The notes under the pieces were generated by a model, which searched no databases, was not told the origin of the DNA, and saw nothing but the letters and a program-made list of their open reading frames with translations. Position numbers and translations under genes: made by a program. Source: JBFWRK01 sp050248955 (lineage in GTDB: Bacteria > Actinomycetota > Acidimicrobiia > Acidimicrobiales > Ilumatobacteraceae). From it: a stretch of 64,000 bases of DNA. Location of the stretch: positions 173,550 through 237,549 of the forward strand of contig JBFWRK010000007.1 of the NCBI GenBank assembly GCA_050248955.1. The letters run 5' to 3'. This document shows, in pieces, positions 48,704 to 61,764 of this stretch; within the stretch, counting starts at the first letter, position 1; the number at the start of each line of letters is the position of its first letter.

Positions 48704-49798
48704 GTGAAGTTCCGATGCGAACGTGACGTCCTGGCCGAAGCGGTCGCCACTGCCGGCCGAGCTGCGACCGGCCGCACCGGGAGCCTGCCCGTGCTCTCCG
48801 GTGTCCGCCTCGAACTGGCCGGCGACCGGCTGACGATCACCGGTACCGATCTCGAGCTGACGATCCAGCTGTCGCTCACCGTCGGCGGCGAGGCCGACGG
48901 TGCGATCGTGCTGCCCGCGCGTCTCGTCAGCGACATCGTGCGCTCTCTCGGGGATCCGAAGGTCGAGGTGTCCGCAGGGCCCGACGAGGTGACGATCAGC
49001 GCCGGCCGCTCGAAGTTCGCCGTTCGCCCGCTCTCGCTCGACGACTACCCGAAGCTGCCGTCGCCGGCCACGAACGCAGTCACCCTGCCGGCTGCCGCGT
49101 TCGGCGAGGCGCTGCGGCAGGTGGTCCGCGCCGCGAGCACCGACGAAGCGCGACCGATCCTCACCGGGGTGATGCTCGCCTCGGAAGGTGACGGGCTGCG
49201 GCTCGTCGCCACCGACTCGTACCGGTTGGCCGTGCGCGATCTCACCGGAACGTCCGTGCTCGGTACGGACCAGAAGGTGATCGTGCCGTCCCGTGCGCTC
49301 CAGGAGCTGCAACGGCTGCTCGGTGCCGAGGCCGAGCTCACGTTGCGACTCGGCGAGCGCGACGCCACGTTCGAGGTCGGCTCCACGCGGGTGACGACGA
49401 GGCTCATCGAAGGCGAGTTCCCGAACTACCGCCAGCTCATTCCGCAGTCGTACCCCAACTTGCTCACCGTCCAGCGTGACTCGCTGCTCGAGGCGATCCG
49501 CCGTGTGAAGATCCTCGCCAAGGACGCCACGCCGGTGCGCATGCAGCTGACGTCTGACGGGCTGCGCCTCACGGCGATCACGCAGGATGTGGGCACCGCG
49601 GCCGACGAGCTCGACGCGACGTTCACCGGCGGCGAGCTGACCGTCGCGTTCAACCCGGACTACCTCGCCTCGGGCGTGGAGGCCGCGGACAGCGAGGAGG
49701 TCACGCTCGAGACGCTGGACGCGCTCAAGCCGGCGATCGTGCGCGGCGTCGGCAAGCCCGACTTCCTCTATCTCCTGATGCCGGTCCGGGTGCCCTAA
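48704..49798 (+). CDS. dnaN: DNA polymerase III subunit beta (sliding clamp)
   Basis: A 364-residue ring-clamp subunit with three similar domains. VLSGVRLELAGDRLTITGTD belongs to domain 1, RPILTGVMLASEGDGLRLVA to domain 2 and LLMPVRVP is the C-terminal clamp end. It encircles DNA and tethers the polymerase. GAGGGGAA upstream is its ribosome site, and recF follows within 5 nt. Confidence 0.96.
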   Translation: MKFRCERDVLAEAVATAGRAATGRTGSLPVLSGVRLELAGDRLTITGTDLELTIQLSLTVGGEADGAIVLPARLVSDIVRSLGDPKVEVSAGPDEVTISAGRSKFAVRPLSLDDYPKLPSPATNAVTLPAAAFGEALRQVVRAASTDEARPILTGVMLASEGDGLRLVATDSYRLAVRDLTGTSVLGTDQKVIVPSRALQELQRLLGAEAELTLRLGERDATFEVGSTRVTTRLIEGEFPNYRQLIPQSYPNLLTVQRDSLLEAIRRVKILAKDATPVRMQLTSDGLRLTAITQDVGTAADELDATFTGGELTVAFNPDYLASGVEAADSEEVTLETLDALKPAIVRGVGKPDFLYLLMPVRVP

Positions 49799-49803
49799 GC
49801 AGC

Positions 49804-50883
49804 GTGCTGGTCGAGCGGCTGTCCCTCACCGACTTCCGGAACTACGCCTCGGCCGAGCTGGAGCTCACCGACGGCATCACGGCGGTGATCGGCGACAACG
49901 GCCAAGGCAAGACGAACATCGCCGAGGCGCTCGCGTACCTGGCGACGCTCGAGAGCTTCCGCGGCGCGCCTCCCGACGCACTGATCAGGATCGGTGCCGC
50001 ACAGGCGGTCGTCCGGGCCACGATCCGCCACGGTGACGGGCGTGAGGTGCTGATCGAGGCGGAGATCAATCGCAGCGGCCGCAACCGCGTGCTCGTCAAC
50101 AAGCAGCGCTTGCACCGGGCCCGCGATCTCCTCGGTGTGCTGCGGGTGACCGTCTTCGCACCCGACGATCTCGAGCTCGTGAAGGGCGGACCGGGGGAGC
50201 GGCGCCGGTACCTCGACGACCTCCTCGTCGCGCTGCAGCCGAAGCACGATCAGCTGCGCGTCGACCTCGATCGGATCCTCCGACAGCGCAACACGTTGTT
50301 GAAGCAGGCCGGTGGTCGGTTGACCGAGGACATCGCGTTCACCCTCGACGTCTGGGACAGCAAGCTCGCGACGGTGGGGGACGCGCTCGGCGCAGCCCGT
50401 CACAGCCTCGTCGAGGAGCTGCGGCCGTTGGTCGCCGCGGCGTACAGCGATCTCGCCGGCAGCGACACGTCGCTCGGCTTGACGTACGACCCCCCGTGGC
50501 GAGCCGGCGGGCTCGCGGCTGCGCTCGCCGACGCCCGCCGCGACGAGGTGCGCCGCCAGATCAGCCTCGTCGGCCCACATCGCGACGACGTCGCCCTCAC
50601 GATCGAGGGACGACCGGCGCGGACGCACGCGTCGCAGGGCGAGCAGCGCACGCTCGCGCTCGGGCTGCGACTCGCAGGGCACCGGCTCGTCACGACGCGC
50701 CACGACGCGGCGCCGCTGCTCGTGCTCGACGACGTGCTGTCCGAGCTCGACCCGCACCGCAGCGACGCACTCCTGCGGCACCTACCCGAGGGCCAGGTGA
50801 TCCTGACGACTGCCGGTGTGCTGCCCGACGCGGCACACCCAAGGCGGATCCTGCGGATCATGGCCGGTACGGTGACGACGTGA
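49804..50883 (+). CDS. recF: DNA replication and repair protein RecF
   Basis: A 359-residue SMC-like ATPase. Walker A is GDNGQGKTNIAEAL near 35, the signature region is THASQGEQRTLALGLRLAGH, and Walker B is LLVLDDVLSELD. RecF with RecOR loads RecA at gaps. Its stop overlaps the DUF721 start (GTGA), as in mycobacteria. Confidence 0.96.
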   Translation: MLVERLSLTDFRNYASAELELTDGITAVIGDNGQGKTNIAEALAYLATLESFRGAPPDALIRIGAAQAVVRATIRHGDGREVLIEAEINRSGRNRVLVNKQRLHRARDLLGVLRVTVFAPDDLELVKGGPGERRRYLDDLLVALQPKHDQLRVDLDRILRQRNTLLKQAGGRLTEDIAFTLDVWDSKLATVGDALGAARHSLVEELRPLVAAAYSDLAGSDTSLGLTYDPPWRAGGLAAALADARRDEVRRQISLVGPHRDDVALTIEGRPARTHASQGEQRTLALGLRLAGHRLVTTRHDAAPLLVLDDVLSELDPHRSDALLRHLPEGQVILTTAGVLPDAAHPRRILRIMAGTVTT

Positions 50884-51218
50884 GCCAACCCGCCGAGCCG
50901 CGTCGCTTGATCGACGGGCTCGACGCGGTCGTGCGGTCGCTCAAGGGGGCGAACGCAGGAACCGTGCAGGGCGTGTTCGGACGCTGGGAGGATGCAGTCG
51001 GGCCGGCAGTCGCGCTCCACGTGAAGCCGCTGAAGCTGGACGGCGCCGTGCTCGTCGTCGAAGTCGACGAGCCGGGCTGGGCGACGCAGCTCCGCTACCT
51101 CGAGCACGACCTCATCGAACGGCTGCAGACCGTGACCGGCGCCACCGTGGAGCGTCTCGAGGTGCGCGTCGCCGGGCGTGGGCGCGGTCGCACGGGGGAG
51201 CGCGGTTCGCGCACCTGA
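50880..51218 (+). CDS. dciA: DUF721 family protein, DciA-type helicase loader
   Basis: A 112-residue KH-like protein: VFGRWEDAVGPAVALHVKPLKLDGAVLVVEVDEPGWATQLRYLE is the DUF721 core in shortened form (WEDAVG and PGWATQLRYL are its conserved blocks). DciA proteins of this family recruit or load DnaB in bacteria without DnaC or DnaI. It is placed between recF and gyrB, as in Mycobacterium (Rv0004). The Arg/Gly-rich tail is typical. Confidence 0.88.
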   Translation: MSQPAEPRRLIDGLDAVVRSLKGANAGTVQGVFGRWEDAVGPAVALHVKPLKLDGAVLVVEVDEPGWATQLRYLEHDLIERLQTVTGATVERLEVRVAGRGRGRTGERGSRT

Positions 51219-51266
51219 CGGGCCTCGAACCTGCTCGCATCGCGGCTCTTCGGCACACCCCGTTGG

Positions 51267-51272
51267 TAAACT
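51267..51272 (+). promoter_or_regulatory. TAAACT -10 element upstream of gyrB
   Basis: TAAACT preceded by TTGG lies about 90 nt before the gyrB GTG. The resulting leader would contain the short ORF at 51283. Confidence 0.4.
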
Positions 51273-51282
51273 GGACAGCATC

Positions 51283-51369
51283 GTGATCAAGGCTGTTGTG
51301 CAGGGCGTGCGGCCATGTGATCGCCTGTCGTACCCCCCTCTTCGAGAGGTCCGCGTCCGTGGCGAGTGA
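51283..51369 (+). CDS. Possible leader peptide overlapping gyrB start
   Basis: A 28-codon ORF (begins MIKAVVQGVRPCDRLS) starts with GTG 10 nt after the TAAACT hexamer and ends at 51369, 11 nt inside gyrB. It could couple its translation to gyrB or be fortuitous. No family is recognised. Confidence 0.25.
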   Translation: MIKAVVQGVRPCDRLSYPPLREVRVRGE

Positions 51370-53314
51370 CTCCAAGAAGCCGAGTGCCGACTATGGCGCG
51401 AAGGACATCCAGGTCTTGGAAGGCCTGGATCCCGTGCGCAAGCGGCCCGGCATGTACATCGGTTCGACCGGCCTCGCCGGTCTCCACCACCTCATCTGGG
51501 AAGTCGTCGACAACGCGGTCGACGAGGCGATGGCGGGGTACTGCACCCGCATCAACGTCGCGCTCCAGGCCGATGGCGGCTGTCGTGTCGACGACAACGG
51601 CCGTGGCGTCCCGGTCGACCCTTATCCGTCAGGCCCGCACAAGGGCAAGAGCGCGGCCGAGGTCGTGCTCACGGTGCTGCACGCCGGTGGCAAGTTCGGT
51701 GGCAGCGGCTACAAGGTGTCGGGTGGACTCCACGGCGTCGGCGTCTCCGTCGTCAACGCGCTCTCCGAGCGGCTGATCATCGAGGTCGACAAGGACGGCC
51801 GGCGCTACCAGCAGGAGTACGCGAAGGGCGGCAAGCCGCAGGGCAAGCTCGCCGACGTCGGACCCACGCCGCCACGCGGTCGCACCTCCGGCACGACCGT
51901 CACGTTCTGGCCGGATCCCACGGTCTTCGCCGCCGAGGGTGTCGAGTTCCACGCCCGCACGGTCATCGAGCGCCTGCAGACGATGGCCTTCCTGAACAAG
52001 GGCCTCGAGATCAACTTCGTCGACGAGCGCCCCGAGAAGGAACAGCACGTCACGTTCCAGTACAAGGGCGGCATCGTCGACTTCGTGAAGCACATGAACG
52101 CCTCGAAGGAGGCGCTCTTCTCGAAGGTCGCGTCGTTCGAGGACGAAGACGAAGCGGGCCAGGTGCTCGACGTCGCGCTGCAGTGGAACACCGGCTACTA
52201 CGAAGGCATCCACGGCTACGCCAACGGCATCTCCACGACCGAGGGCGGCATGCACGTCGAGGGCTTCCGCGCCGCGCTCACGGCCGTCGTCAACAAGTAC
52301 GCCCGCGCGAAGGCCTTGCTGAAGGAGAAGGACGAGAACCTCCTCGGCGAGGACATCCGGGAGGGGCTCACGGCGATCATCTCGGTGAAGCTGCGCGACC
52401 CGCAGTTCGAGGGCCAGACCAAGGCGAAGCTCGGCAACGTCCCGATGCGCTCGTTCGTGCAGAAGGCGACGAACGAGAAGCTCGCCGAATGGCTCGAGGA
52501 GAACCCGAGCGAGGCGAACCGCGTCGTCAAGAAGGCGATCGCCGCAGCGCAGGCCCGGCTCGCCGCGAAGAACGCGCGCAACGCCGTACGCCGCAAGACA
52601 GCGCTCTCCGGCGCGGGCATGCCCGACAAGTTGAAGGACTGCTCCAGCCGGAACGCCGAAGAAGCGGAGCTGTTCATCGTCGAGGGTGATTCCGCCGGCG
52701 GTACCGCCGTCGACGCACGCGACCCGCGCACCCAGGCGATCCTGCCGATCCGCGGCAAGATCCTGAACGTCGAACGCGCCCGGCTCGACAAGATGCTGAA
52801 GAACAACGAGGTGCAGGCGCTGATCATGGCGATCGGCGGTGGCGTCGGTGAGGAGTTCGACGCCGCGAAGGCGCGCTACCACAAGGTCATCATCCTCGCC
52901 GACGCCGACGTCGACGGATCGCACATCCGCACGCTGCTGCTCACGTTCTTCTTCCGGCAGATGAAGCCGCTGGTCGAGCACGGCTTCGTGTACATCGCGC
53001 AGCCACCGCTGTTCTCGACCGAGATCGGCAAGCAGAAGGTGTACCTGAAGGACGACGTGGCGAAGGCCGCGTTCCTCGCCGAACGGCCGAACCACAAGAA
53101 GGACTTCCAGCGCCTGAAGGGCCTCGGCGAGATGGACTGGGACGAGCTCAAGGCGACGACGATGGGCGTCGACACGCGCACGCTGCTCCAGGTGTCGGTC
53201 GAGGAAGCCGCGCTCGCCGACGACGTCGTGGCCCGGCTGATGGGCGACGAGGTCGAGCTCCGCAAGCAGTTCATCCAGCAGAACGCCAAAGACGTTCGTT
53301 TCCTCGACATCTGA
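51359..53314 (+). CDS. gyrB: DNA gyrase subunit B
   Basis: A 651-residue ATPase subunit of gyrase. The GHKL ATPase (VDNAVDEAMAGY, DNGRGVPVD, GGKFGGSGYKVSGGLHGVG) and the Toprim domain (IVEGDSAGGTA, ILADADVDGSHI) are complete. There is no intein, and the length is normal. The GTG at 51359 (MASDSKKPS) was chosen; the frame extends to 51296. It supplies negative supercoils with GyrA downstream. Confidence 0.96.
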   Translation: MASDSKKPSADYGAKDIQVLEGLDPVRKRPGMYIGSTGLAGLHHLIWEVVDNAVDEAMAGYCTRINVALQADGGCRVDDNGRGVPVDPYPSGPHKGKSAAEVVLTVLHAGGKFGGSGYKVSGGLHGVGVSVVNALSERLIIEVDKDGRRYQQEYAKGGKPQGKLADVGPTPPRGRTSGTTVTFWPDPTVFAAEGVEFHARTVIERLQTMAFLNKGLEINFVDERPEKEQHVTFQYKGGIVDFVKHMNASKEALFSKVASFEDEDEAGQVLDVALQWNTGYYEGIHGYANGISTTEGGMHVEGFRAALTAVVNKYARAKALLKEKDENLLGEDIREGLTAIISVKLRDPQFEGQTKAKLGNVPMRSFVQKATNEKLAEWLEENPSEANRVVKKAIAAAQARLAAKNARNAVRRKTALSGAGMPDKLKDCSSRNAEEAELFIVEGDSAGGTAVDARDPRTQAILPIRGKILNVERARLDKMLKNNEVQALIMAIGGGVGEEFDAAKARYHKVIILADADVDGSHIRTLLLTFFFRQMKPLVEHGFVYIAQPPLFSTEIGKQKVYLKDDVAKAAFLAERPNHKKDFQRLKGLGEMDWDELKATTMGVDTRTLLQVSVEEAALADDVVARLMGDEVELRKQFIQQNAKDVRFLDI

Positions 53315-53329
53315 TGAAGGTTCAGGAAC

Positions 53330-55807
<2,478 letters not shown>

Positions 55808-55884
55808 CTCGACCACTCGCCGAACGGCCCTCGTCGCGGTGAAGAGCCGCCACACGTAACGACGACCTTCGTCGGGGGTGGCGC

Positions 55885-56235
55885 ATGGACGTCCGTCGCA
55901 CGGACCTCGGGCAGGCACTGCCCCTCCTCGTCGGTGTGGTGGCGATCACCGCCGCCCTGATCATCGGCGTCGGCTGGTACGCGGGCACGGTGATCGACGC
56001 CGCGCGGGCGCGCACCGCCGCCGACGCTGCGGCACTCGCCGGTGCGCTCGATCTCAGCCGGTTGGCGGCGGCCTCGGCGGCCCACGCGAACGGCGGCGAG
56101 CTCGTGTCGTTCGGTTCGATCGGCGCCGATGTGATCGTGCGCGTCCGCGTCGGCCGGGTCGTCGCCGATGCACGCGCCACCACTGGGACGGTTCAGTTCC
56201 CTACACTCGATCGACGTGACCGACCATCGGGGTGA
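55885..56235 (+). CDS. TadE-like/pilus-assembly-related small membrane protein
   Basis: A 116-residue protein. DLGQALPLLVGVVAITAALIIGVGWY is a pilin-like N-terminal helix starting after a short charged head, followed by the alanine-rich DAARARTAADAAALAGALD typical of TadE/TadG-like secreted helices. No other tad genes are nearby. The function is unclear. It is probably cotranscribed with gyrA or with the DUF3566 gene, which begins inside its 3' end. Confidence 0.65.
   Translation: MDVRRTDLGQALPLLVGVVAITAALIIGVGWYAGTVIDAARARTAADAAALAGALDLSRLAAASAAHANGGELVSFGSIGADVIVRVRVGRVVADARATTGTVQFPTLDRRDRPSG
56202..56207 (+). promoter_or_regulatory. TACACT -10 element inside the preceding gene
   Basis: TACACT ends 8 nt before the GTG of the DUF3566 gene at 56216, within the TadE-like coding end. 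Confidence 0.45.
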
Positions 56236-57130
56236 CCCCAATGACGGGATCGACCAGGTCGGTACTGCGAGGCCACCTCTCCGTTCCGAGCGCGTGCTGC
56301 GTTCCGATCCCGGGGAGGTCGATCCCCGCCTCGATCCGTTGATCCCCGGCCGCGAGACGCGCCCGCGCGTCCGTGCCGGCTCGATCACCGGGTCGGCGCC
56401 GGTCGTGCGCATCGCTGCCGCTGCGGACGCACCGGCACCGGTCCTCGCTGCCGCGGCGAGCACCACCATCGAGCCACCGGCACCGGTGCGCATCCCGCGG
56501 GTCGTGTCCCCGCCGGAGCCCGACACCGCCGGCGGTCCACCGACCAGCCCGACGATCCCGCCCCCACCGGTGGCGCGCACCGTCCGCCGGCCGGTGAACG
56601 ATTCGCCGCCGACCCAGGCCGTCGTACGACAGCGTCCGATCCGCGTGCACCGCGCCAAGCCGCGGGTCCGCCGTGTCCGACGAGTCGTGCGCTCGATCGA
56701 CACGTGGACCGTGTTCAAGGTCTCCGCGATCTTCTACCTCATCGCGTACATCATCGTGCTCGTGGCCGGTGTCCTCCTTTGGAACCTCGCCAACTCCACG
56801 GGCACGGTCGACAACGTGGAGCGGTTCTTCGAGACCTTCGGGTGGGAGAGCTTCGAGTTCAAAGGCGGTGAGATCTTCCACTCGTACTGGATCATCGGGC
56901 TGTTCCTCGTCGTCGCCGGCACCGGGCTGAACGTCACGCTCTCGGTCCTGTTCAACCTCATCGCCGATCTCGTCGGCGGTGTCGGCGTCACGGTGCTCGA
57001 GGAGGAGGTGCGCGTCGTGCGCGTCGACGAGCCGCGGGCGGCGCAGGGCGAAGCGGGTCCGCCCGAGGCGTCCGAACCGGACCTCTGGAACGACATCACG
57101 GGCGGCGCGTTCCACGCCCCGGACAATTGA
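56216..57130 (+). CDS. DUF3566 family membrane protein
   Basis: A 304-residue protein. A long disordered proline/alanine/arginine-rich N-terminal half (about 1-155) is followed by two membrane helices (VSAIFYLIAYIIVLVAGVLLW and YWIIGLFLVVAGTGLNVTLSV) and VLFNLIADLVGGVGVTVLEEE, the DUF3566 core. In mycobacteria Rv0007 has this domain in the same place after gyrA. Its role, probably in envelope or division, is unknown. Confidence 0.8.
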   Translation: MTDHRGDPNDGIDQVGTARPPLRSERVLRSDPGEVDPRLDPLIPGRETRPRVRAGSITGSAPVVRIAAAADAPAPVLAAAASTTIEPPAPVRIPRVVSPPEPDTAGGPPTSPTIPPPPVARTVRRPVNDSPPTQAVVRQRPIRVHRAKPRVRRVRRVVRSIDTWTVFKVSAIFYLIAYIIVLVAGVLLWNLANSTGTVDNVERFFETFGWESFEFKGGEIFHSYWIIGLFLVVAGTGLNVTLSVLFNLIADLVGGVGVTVLEEEVRVVRVDEPRAAQGEAGPPEASEPDLWNDITGGAFHAPDN

Positions 57131-57169
57131 CGCGGCCGCAGGTCGAGCCGATAACGTGTCACCCCTGCC

Positions 57170-57243
57170 GGGGCTATAGCTCAGTCGGTTAGAGCGTCAC
57201 ACTGATAATGTGAAGGTCGCTGGTTCGATTCCAGCTAGCCCCA
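57170..57243 (+). tRNA. tRNA-Ile (anticodon GAT)
   Basis: A standard cloverleaf: acceptor GGGGCTA/TAGCCCC, D arm GCTC-AGTCGGTTA-GAGC, anticodon stem TCACA/TGTGA around CTGATAA (anticodon GAT), variable AGGTC, T arm GCTGG-TTCGATT-CCAGC, discriminator A. The 3' CCA is not encoded. It follows the DUF3566 gene, as in mycobacteria. Confidence 0.97.
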
Positions 57244-57262
57244 CTTCCCGCCGGCCGCACCC

Positions 57263-58047
<785 letters not shown>

Positions 58048-58051
<4 letters not shown>

Positions 58052-59283
58052 CGTCTGCCAACCCCCAGCTTCGTCTCCAGTCGCTGACTCTCCCGGCTCA
58101 TCGTGATCGATCCCATCCAGAACAGGAACATGACGAAGACCGCAGTCTCGGCGTACAGCTGCTGGCCGCGGAACCCTGGCTGTGCCGTCGCCGCGTCGGC
58201 GGCGCTGAGCAGGTCGAGCAGGCCGAGCGCAGCGCCGGCCAGCGTCGTGTCCTTGAAGAGGCTGATGAACTGGCCGACCAGCGCCGGGATCACGTTGCGC
58301 AACGCCTGCGGGAGCACGACGAAGAACGTGACCCGGACCGGCGAGAGCCCGAGGGCTCGGGCGGCCTCGGCCTGACCGGCGGGCAGCGACTGGAGCCCAC
58401 CACGGACGATCTCGGCCACGTACGCGGCGGTGAACAGGGTGAAGATCGCGATGCCGCGCGCGACCAGCCCCGGTGCCACCGACTGGGGCACGAAGAAGCC
58501 GAGCGCGAAGCCCGCCATGAGCAGCAACACGTACAGCGGGACACCACGGAACAACTCGATGTAGACGACGCTGATCCACCGGACGAGCGGCAGCTTCGAC
58601 CTGCGCCCGAGCGCGAGCAGCACGCCGAGCGGGAAGCACAGCGCCAGCGAGATCGCGGCGAGGAAGATGTTCATCATCAAGCCACCCCACTTGTCCCAGC
58701 CGAGCGGACGGGTGAGCACGTAGATCATGACGACCGAGCCGACGAGCCCGACGAGGATGAGCGGGCCGAGGGAGCGGCGTGGCAGGCGGCCGCCGACGAG
58801 CCGGCCGAGTGTGCCGGCAACGACCACGCCGAGGGCGACGAGCCAGGGAGCCGGTGTTCCGGCGAGACCGAGCAGGACGGCGACGCCGACCAGCAGCGGC
58901 CAGAGCCGGCGGACCAGATCGAGGACGCGTTGCGCCACCGGGCGGCCGGGCTCGTCGACGCCGACAGCCACCTGACGAGCGTGGATCACGCCGGCGAACA
59001 ACCCGCAGTACCCGGCCACGCCGATCACCGCCAGCACCGGCCGCCAGAGATCGTCCCGGGGGTACGGCCCGACGAGGAACAACGTCAGGTTGACGCGCAC
59101 GATCTCCCACCGCCCGGTGACGAGCACGAACCGGACGGTCCGGTACAGCAGGTACCCGACGACGAGCGCCGAAGCGACGGTCACGACGGCGTCGAGCTTC
59201 GAGCGGACGAGGTTGTGGCGGAACCAGGTCATTGCCCGCGACTGCGGCGGGGGCGGCTCGACCGGCCCGAGGACCGCCGTCAT
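58048..59283 (-). CDS. Amino-acid ABC transporter permease (AapM-like)
   Basis: A 411-residue permease with several N-terminal helices and a typical HisM-like C-terminal half: LALCFPLGVLLALGRRS, YIELFRGVPLYVLLLMAG, AAYVAEIVRGGLQSLPAGQA and the EAA loop ARALGLSPVRVTFFVVLPQA. The large size and extra helices match the general-amino-acid Aap type. It is coupled (ATGA) to the permease upstream. Confidence 0.92.
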
Positions 59284-60434
59284 CGCTCGACCACCGCGGC
59301 CGTGCGGTTGGCTATGTTCACGAACAGCGAGACGATCAGCGAGAGCGCGAGGTAGAGCACGAGCAGCAGGAGGAACGACGGCACGGCGGGTGCCGAGTTG
59401 GCGATGCTCGTACGGGTCACCTTGGTCATCTCGAAGTAGCTGATGACCGCGCCGAGCGACGAGTTCTTGATCAGGTTGAGGTACTGGTTGCCGAGCGGCG
59501 GGATCGCCGTCCGCATCGCCTGCGGCAGCACGATGAACCACATCCGTTGGAACCCCGAGAGCGCGAGCGCGTTCGCGGCCTCGCTCTGACCCCGGTCCAC
59601 CGCCTGGATCGAGCCGCGCACGATCTCGGCGATGTGGCTCGACGTGTAGACGACGAGTGCGAACAGGACGGCGAAGAACTCCGGCGACATCGAGATCCCG
59701 CCGGTGACGGTGCGTCCCTCCAGGCTCGGCGTCGAGAACGTGTACCCGCCGAGCGACCAGCCGACGATGACGACCACCGCGCTGGCAGCGAAGGCCCACA
59801 GCCCGGTACGCGCCGGCTTCCCGGTGCGATCGGCGACACCTCGGCGCCACCTCGCCGTGAACCAGCCGGCGATCATGCCGACCACGACGATCAGGGACAG
59901 CCGCCAGCCGTTGCCCTCGAACCACGGCACCGCCGAGCCGCGGTTCGAGAACACGCCGAACGGGCCGAGCTCGATCGCGTTCTGGATCTCGGGGAGCACT
60001 GCCAGTGCGATCGCGATGTACGCCAGGGTCAGGATCCCGAGCAGCGGGACGTTGCGGACGACCTCGACGTACACCCTCGCCGCGTTCCGGAGGATGAAGT
60101 TGCCGGACAGCCGGGCGATGCCGAGCAGCACACCGACGACCGTGGCAAGCACGAGGCCCGCCAGTGCCACCCGTACCGTGTTCAGCAACCCCTCGGCGAC
60201 CGCATCACGGACCGGTTGCGTCACTCGGAACTGGCTGCCCGGAATCGGGAACGACGCGGGGTGGTCGAGGTAGTCGTAACCGGTCGGGATGTTGAGCTCC
60301 CGGCTGTTGGACCGGACGTTGTCGACGAGCCACAGGAGCAGCGCGAGGACGACGCCGAGCACCGCGAGCTGGAACGCCCAGGCGAGCACGCGCACGTCCC
60401 GCCAGAACGGCGGGCGGTTCCTCGTCGGAGTCAC
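59280..60434 (-). CDS. Amino-acid ABC transporter permease (AapQ-like)
   Basis: A 384-residue partner permease. LVLATVVGVLLGIARLSGNF, VYVEVVRNVPLLGILTLAYI, SSHIAEIVRGSIQAVDRGQS and the EAA loop ALALSGFQRMWFIVLPQAM place it with AapQ. Together with the AapM-like protein it forms the heterodimeric channel. Its stop overlaps the ATG of that gene. Confidence 0.92.
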   Translation of the reverse strand: MTPTRNRPPFWRDVRVLAWAFQLAVLGVVLALLLWLVDNVRSNSRELNIPTGYDYLDHPASFPIPGSQFRVTQPVRDAVAEGLLNTVRVALAGLVLATVVGVLLGIARLSGNFILRNAARVYVEVVRNVPLLGILTLAYIAIALAVLPEIQNAIELGPFGVFSNRGSAVPWFEGNGWRLSLIVVVGMIAGWFTARWRRGVADRTGKPARTGLWAFAASAVVVIVGWSLGGYTFSTPSLEGRTVTGGISMSPEFFAVLFALVVYTSSHIAEIVRGSIQAVDRGQSEAANALALSGFQRMWFIVLPQAMRTAIPPLGNQYLNLIKNSSLGAVISYFEMTKVTRTSIANSAPAVPSFLLLLVLYLALSLIVSLFVNIANRTAAVVER

Positions 60435-60452
60435 GTAGGGATCAGCGACGCA

Positions 60453-61574
60453 TCACCGGTACGGCGGCGCGTAGAGGATGCCACCGTTGGTCCAGAGGTT
60501 GTTCAAGCCGCGCTCCAGACCGAGCGGCGCGAGGTGCTCCTCGAAGATCTCGCCGTAGTTCCCGACCTGCTTGATCACCTGGTACGCGAAGTCCGGCGGC
60601 AGGCCGAGCCCGGGATCCGTGACCGTGCCGTCGACCTCGACGCCGAGGAACCGCAGGATGTTCGGATCCTCGCTCGTCAGGTTGCTGTCGACGTTGGACG
60701 AGTCGATGCCGAACTCCTCGGCCTGGATGGTCGCGAAGATCGCCCACTCGACGGCCTGTGCCCATGCCGAGTCGCCGTCGGCGACTGCGGGTGCGAGGGG
60801 TTCCTTGGAGAAGACGCCTTCGAAGATCACCAGTGCATCGGGACCGTCCGGGAAGGCGCTCCGCAGACCGGTCAACTGGCTGACGTCGCTCGACCAGCCG
60901 TCGCAGCGACCGGCGATGAACGCCTCCTGGATCAGGTCGGTGTTCTCGAACGCGAGCACCTCGCCGAGCGCGAGGCCGCGCCGTGCGAACTCGCTGGCGA
61001 CGTTGCCCTCGGTCGTGGTCCCCGACGCCACGCAGACGGTGGCACCGGCCATGTCGTCGATGCTCGTGAAGCCGCTGTCGGCGGCGACCATCATGCCTTG
61101 GCCGTCGTAGAAGTTCGGCTGGAGGAACGTGGCGCCCTCGCTGCCGTCACGGCTCGCGGTCCAGGTGGTGTTGCGCACCAGGACGTCGACCTCACCCGAT
61201 TGCAGTGCGGTGAAGCGGTTGTCGGTCTCCAGGTCGACGTGCTCCACGGCGGTCGCGTCACCAAGGACGGCGGCGGCGATGACCCGGCAGAAGTCGGAGT
61301 CGAAGCCGATGTGCTCGCCGCTCGCATCAAGTACGGCGAATCCCGGCAGGGCGTCTCGGGTGCCGCAGCGAACCTGTCCGTTGGCCTTCACGGTGTCGAG
61401 GATGGAATCGCTCCCTTGCACCTCGACGACGGTGTCCTGCGCCTCACCGCCGGTCACCGCCACGTCCGTGCCCCCGTTGGCGGAGGTGGACGACGTGTCG
61501 TCGTCGTCACCGGAGCACGCGGCTCCGAACAACGTCATTGCCAGCAGGGGTACGAGTGCACGGGTGCGTCGCAT
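60453..61574 (-). CDS. Amino-acid ABC transporter substrate-binding lipoprotein (AapJ-like)
   Basis: A 373-residue lipoprotein: signal with the lipobox-like FGAACS (Cys20), an acidic linker, then a PBP domain with VRCGTRDALPGFAVLDASG, FDSDFCRVIAAAVLGD and VRNTTWTASRDG. It captures amino acids for the permeases downstream. GAGGAGG precedes the ATG. It is the first gene of the aapJQMP-like operon, the full set being present. Confidence 0.93.
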   Translation of the reverse strand: MRRTRALVPLLAMTLFGAACSGDDDDTSSTSANGGTDVAVTGGEAQDTVVEVQGSDSILDTVKANGQVRCGTRDALPGFAVLDASGEHIGFDSDFCRVIAAAVLGDATAVEHVDLETDNRFTALQSGEVDVLVRNTTWTASRDGSEGATFLQPNFYDGQGMMVAADSGFTSIDDMAGATVCVASGTTTEGNVASEFARRGLALGEVLAFENTDLIQEAFIAGRCDGWSSDVSQLTGLRSAFPDGPDALVIFEGVFSKEPLAPAVADGDSAWAQAVEWAIFATIQAEEFGIDSSNVDSNLTSEDPNILRFLGVEVDGTVTDPGLGLPPDFAYQVIKQVGNYGEIFEEHLAPLGLERGLNNLWTNGGILYAPPYR

Positions 61575-61764
61575 GGGCTGTCGCCTCCTCCTCGACCGCG
61601 GCATCACGACGACGCCTCGGATGTCGGACAGGGCCCCGACCCTAGGCAGCGTGTTGGCGAACATCAAGAACGGCGCAGGCGTCGCGCCGAGGGTGCTTGA
61701 TCGCTTGCTCCTGCGGGGGCATGCTGACGTTCGGTGGCGGTGCCACCGGAGGAGGTGTCCTGAG

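Noticed and set aside
52600..53000. Intein in gyrB (and in dnaB)
   Set aside because: Both genes are of normal length, with uninterrupted ATPase and Toprim motifs.
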